From Tritrichomonas foetus (Eukaryota; Parabasalia; Tritrichomonadida; Tritrichomonadidae), in contig MLAK01001188.1 in the NCBI GenBank assembly GCA_001839685.1, forward strand, positions 1 to 28,410: a stretch of 28,410 nucleotides of DNA, given 5' to 3'. The notes beneath the pieces were generated by a model. That model did no database searches. It had not been told where the DNA came from and worked only from the letters and a program-made list of their open reading frames with translations. Shown here in pieces: positions 26,376-28,410 of this stretch. Position 1 is the first letter of the stretch; every line of letters begins with the position of its first letter. The position numbers were made by a program, and so were the translations under genes.

Positions 26376-28121
26376 TTAAAGAGAATATACCTCATTTTTG
26401 ATTTTTTCATTTAGCATTTCAACAGTAGAGGTGTTTTCAAAATTGATCTCTTTACAATCCACATAATAGCATCCTCTAATGCTACTAGAGGGGATAAATA
26501 ATTTCAAGAGATGGGCAATTCTAAAAACAGTTTTCACCATATGATAGTGTTTTATTATTTACAATCACTGTTTAGAGTGATTGACAGTTATTGAATGCAT
26601 TATTGTGAATTTGGCTGATATTTTCTGGAAAACTAAGTTCGACTAGAGAAGGATTTTCGAAAGCTGAAGGAGGAATAATAGATATTCGTCCACATAGTGA
26701 CAAATTTAAGGATATTAAACCACTACCCTTAAAAGCTCCTTCTTGAATTGTAGTGATGTTTTGATGGAAGATTATTTTTGAGAGTTTTTCACTTTGTGTA
26801 AAACAAAATGATTGAATTAGTGACTTTTTCTTGAATCTTAATCTTCGTTGAGCTTTACATGAATCAAAAGCATGGCTTTCAATGGATTATATTATATCAG
26901 GTAGTGAATTGCTGCTTAATATAATACATCTTTGGAATAGGTTTGGTGTAATTTCATTTATTTGGTTTGGTAATATAGCTTTATTCAATTTGGAGCATGA
27001 AAGAAAGCAAGCATTTCCTATTCTTTTAACTGTTGATAGGATATTAATTTCTGATAAAGAAGTGCAGTTTTGGAAGGCATTGAACGATAACTCAATTAAT
27101 TTCGAGGCTTCATGATTAAACACTACATTAGTTAGAGATGAACCATTGCCAAATGTGAATGGATTGAATTTTGTTAAAGAAAAAGGAATCATAGTAGATT
27201 CGAGAGAAGAGCAAGAATAAAAAGCATAGTCACAAATTTAGTGAATATTATCTGTGCATGAAATAGTCTCTATATTTGAAAAATTATAAAAAGAATGTGA
27301 CTTGATAATCTTTGCAGTACTAGAAAATTTTACATTTTTAATTATTAATTATTGACCAATTAAAAAATGACCTGTTTTCTACAGTGGTAAATCGGATATA
27401 TAAAATATTATTGTCGTTGTTCAATGGTGATTCTCCGATGTAAATAAAGTATTTCATTTTGACACAATCTTCAAATGCTGATTGACCAATATATGTGATA
27501 GCGTTTGAAAAAGTGATTTTTTCCAGATATATGCAATGATAAAAAGATGATGTCTCAATCCTGGTTAGATTTAGGGATAAAAAATCTTCTTTTAATGAAG
27601 TACATTCATAGAAAACGCTTGTACCCATTGTATGGGATGAAGGTCTATCTTCAATAAATCTAAAAACGCCGATTCTACGATTAATTCAAGGCGATTTCTA
27701 ACATCAATTTCTCTTAAACTAATGCAATTGTAAAAAGTTTTTCTTGTAATTACTGTTACCATATGAGTGAATTTAAGCTTTGCAGAGTTGTGCAATTATA
27801 AAAAATTTGAATTCCAAGTGTGTTTGGTTGATCATTATTCACCGAATGAAGTGCTGCAGGTTGGAAACAAGTTACATCAATTTTCTCATTAAATTGTTTC
27901 CAATTATTAGCAAAAGTTTTCAAATCCATGGAATGAATGGTCCCAAAAAGAATACTTGTGTGATTATCATCTCCTTTTTGATTATGATAATCTATTATAT
28001 ATGGAATTTCTTCTTCAGTAAAATCACTATCTTTCTTGCTTTGTTCAATATAATGGAATAGCTGTTCAATTTCAATTTTGTAGTCTATTTTTGAAACACA
28101 TTTTAGAAATGGTGAATCCAT
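26376..28121 (-). pseudogene. Decayed BspA-like leucine-rich-repeat protein gene
   Basis: Read on the minus strand, successive frames give repeated units of the BspA/TpLRR type (AF..C..L..I.FP..I..I). Examples are KTFYNCISLREIDV, SSFYHCIYLEKITF, QSAFEDCVKMKYF, NAFQNCTSLSEINI, NACFLSCSKLNKAIL, HAFDSCKAQRRLRF, GAFKGSGLISLNL and NAFNNCQSL. The frame shifts near 27776-27783, 27610-27660, 27335-27345 and within GGGG at 26490-26493. In-frame stops lie at 27238-27240, 26887-26889, 26572-26574 and 26521-26523; LRR or gene-like sequence continues past each. The first 80 residues (28121 downward, from MDSPFLKCV) are not LRR and are of unknown type. The last readable frame ends at the TAA at 26376-26378. 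BspA-like proteins are a very large surface and cytosolic family in trichomonads. The true 5' end is uncertain, as upstream frames also contain stops. Confidence 0.85.
26562..26583. repeat. 8-bp inverted repeat overlapping a premature stop of the pseudogene
   Basis: CAATCACT (26562-26569) is complementary to AGTGATTG (26576-26583) around a six-base loop. It overlaps the NCQSL-stop site of the LRR pseudogene. It is probably incidental, since it forms within coding-derived sequence. Confidence 0.4.
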
Positions 28122-28346
28122 GCCAAGACTTTGGTTGTAATCTAAAATTATGATTCCATTTCATTTCACTAAACAATAGATACAGAAAAGTGATATTTTG
28201 CATGACATAGTTGGAGATTCTAAATTAAATCTCACAAAATATTAATTTTTCTCTTTACCTTTAGATAAGATATTTCTGGATTTCCATTGTTATTCAATTG
28301 TTATTATTGGTGCATATTATTCAATTAGGAATAGTCCTCCTATATG
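28122..28346. other. Flank upstream of the LRR pseudogene
   Basis: The minus-strand frames here hold many stops. Short gene-like scraps occur, such as an ATG at about 28281 followed by EIQKYLI and then a stop. This may be the decayed 5' part of the pseudogene or its promoter. No intact feature is seen. Confidence 0.35.
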
Positions 28347-28401
28347 AAAGGTTTACAAAATGGTCCCCCAAAGATTTTGTGGGACCATCCCATAAACCTT
28401 T
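28347..28401. repeat. Complex inverted-repeat cluster at window end
   Basis: Three exact complementary pairs are nested or interleaved within 55 bases. AAAGGTTTA (28347-28355) pairs with TAAACCTTT (28393-28401), ACAAAAT (28355-28361) with ATTTTGT (28374-28380), and TGGTCCC (28361-28367) with GGGACCA (28381-28387). The order c-a-b-a'-b'-c' means the inner pairs interlock like a pseudoknot while the outer pair encloses both. It is GC-richer than its surroundings. It may be the end of a mobile or interspersed repeat, since the sequence stops nine bases later. Confidence 0.8.
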
Positions 28402-28410
28402 GTCCTACCA

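Noticed and set aside
26882..27115. Plus-strand 77-codon open frame in the last part of the window
   Set aside because: It lies opposite clear BspA-type LRR coding remnants on the minus strand and shows no recognisable domain.
26376..28121. Stop-codon reassignment as an explanation for in-frame TAA/TAG in the LRR region
   Set aside because: Intact genes in the window end at TAA, TAG and TGA, and frameshifts also occur in the LRR region, so ordinary pseudogene decay is sufficient.
1..28410. CRISPR array, operon or bacterial contig
   Set aside because: There are no spaced direct repeats and no ribosome-binding-site pattern; gene families and spacers are eukaryotic.

Overview
The window looks like nuclear DNA of a trichomonad (parabasalid) protist such as Tritrichomonas or Trichomonas. 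The sequence is AT-rich, genes are long and uninterrupted by visible introns, the standard genetic code is used, and 5' leaders appear very short with a TCA-type initiator-like trinucleotide just upstream of most starts. The gene families also fit: a huge BEACH protein, a TKL kinase fused to a long helical tail, an HP1-like chromodomain protein, a short bacterial-type phosphofructokinase, and a decayed BspA-like leucine-rich-repeat gene. The species cannot be fixed from sequence reading alone.

Layout. 1-39 is a perfect 15-bp-arm inverted repeat. 224-1495 (+) encodes a YeiH/UPF0324-type membrane transporter with a serine-rich N-terminal extension. 1911-3803 (-) encodes a coiled-coil protein. 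4447-4977 (+) is a small unrecognised protein. 5248-6654 (+) is a chromodomain protein with a Lys/Ser/Thr-rich repeat linker and a C-terminal region resembling a chromoshadow domain. 7010-7354 (+) is a small acidic protein with an MGSLCSCC lipid-anchor signature. 7586-8770 (-) is an exostosin-type (GT47) glycosyltransferase. 9057-10148 (+) is a cyclin-dependent-type kinase. 10386-13367 (-) is a TKL kinase with a long helical C-terminus. 14510-15985 (+) resembles SAPS-domain (PP6 regulatory) proteins. 16467-17444 (-) is a phosphofructokinase with unusual active-site residues. 18387-25994 (+) is a 2535-residue PH-BEACH-WD40 protein. About 26376-28121 (-) is a BspA-type LRR pseudogene carrying several frameshifts and stops. 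A second complex inverted-repeat cluster sits at 28347-28401, so the window is bracketed by inverted repeats.

The genes do not form an operon-like pathway; each has its own promoter, as expected for a eukaryote. Themes are signalling (two kinases and a phosphatase regulator), chromatin, membrane traffic (BEACH), glycosylation, transport and glycolysis. No clearly new multi-gene system is visible. The observations most worth checking are the PFK active-site substitutions, the bacterial-like transporter and its internal motif repeat, the precise anatomy of LRR gene decay, the divergent BEACH core, and the terminal inverted repeats.
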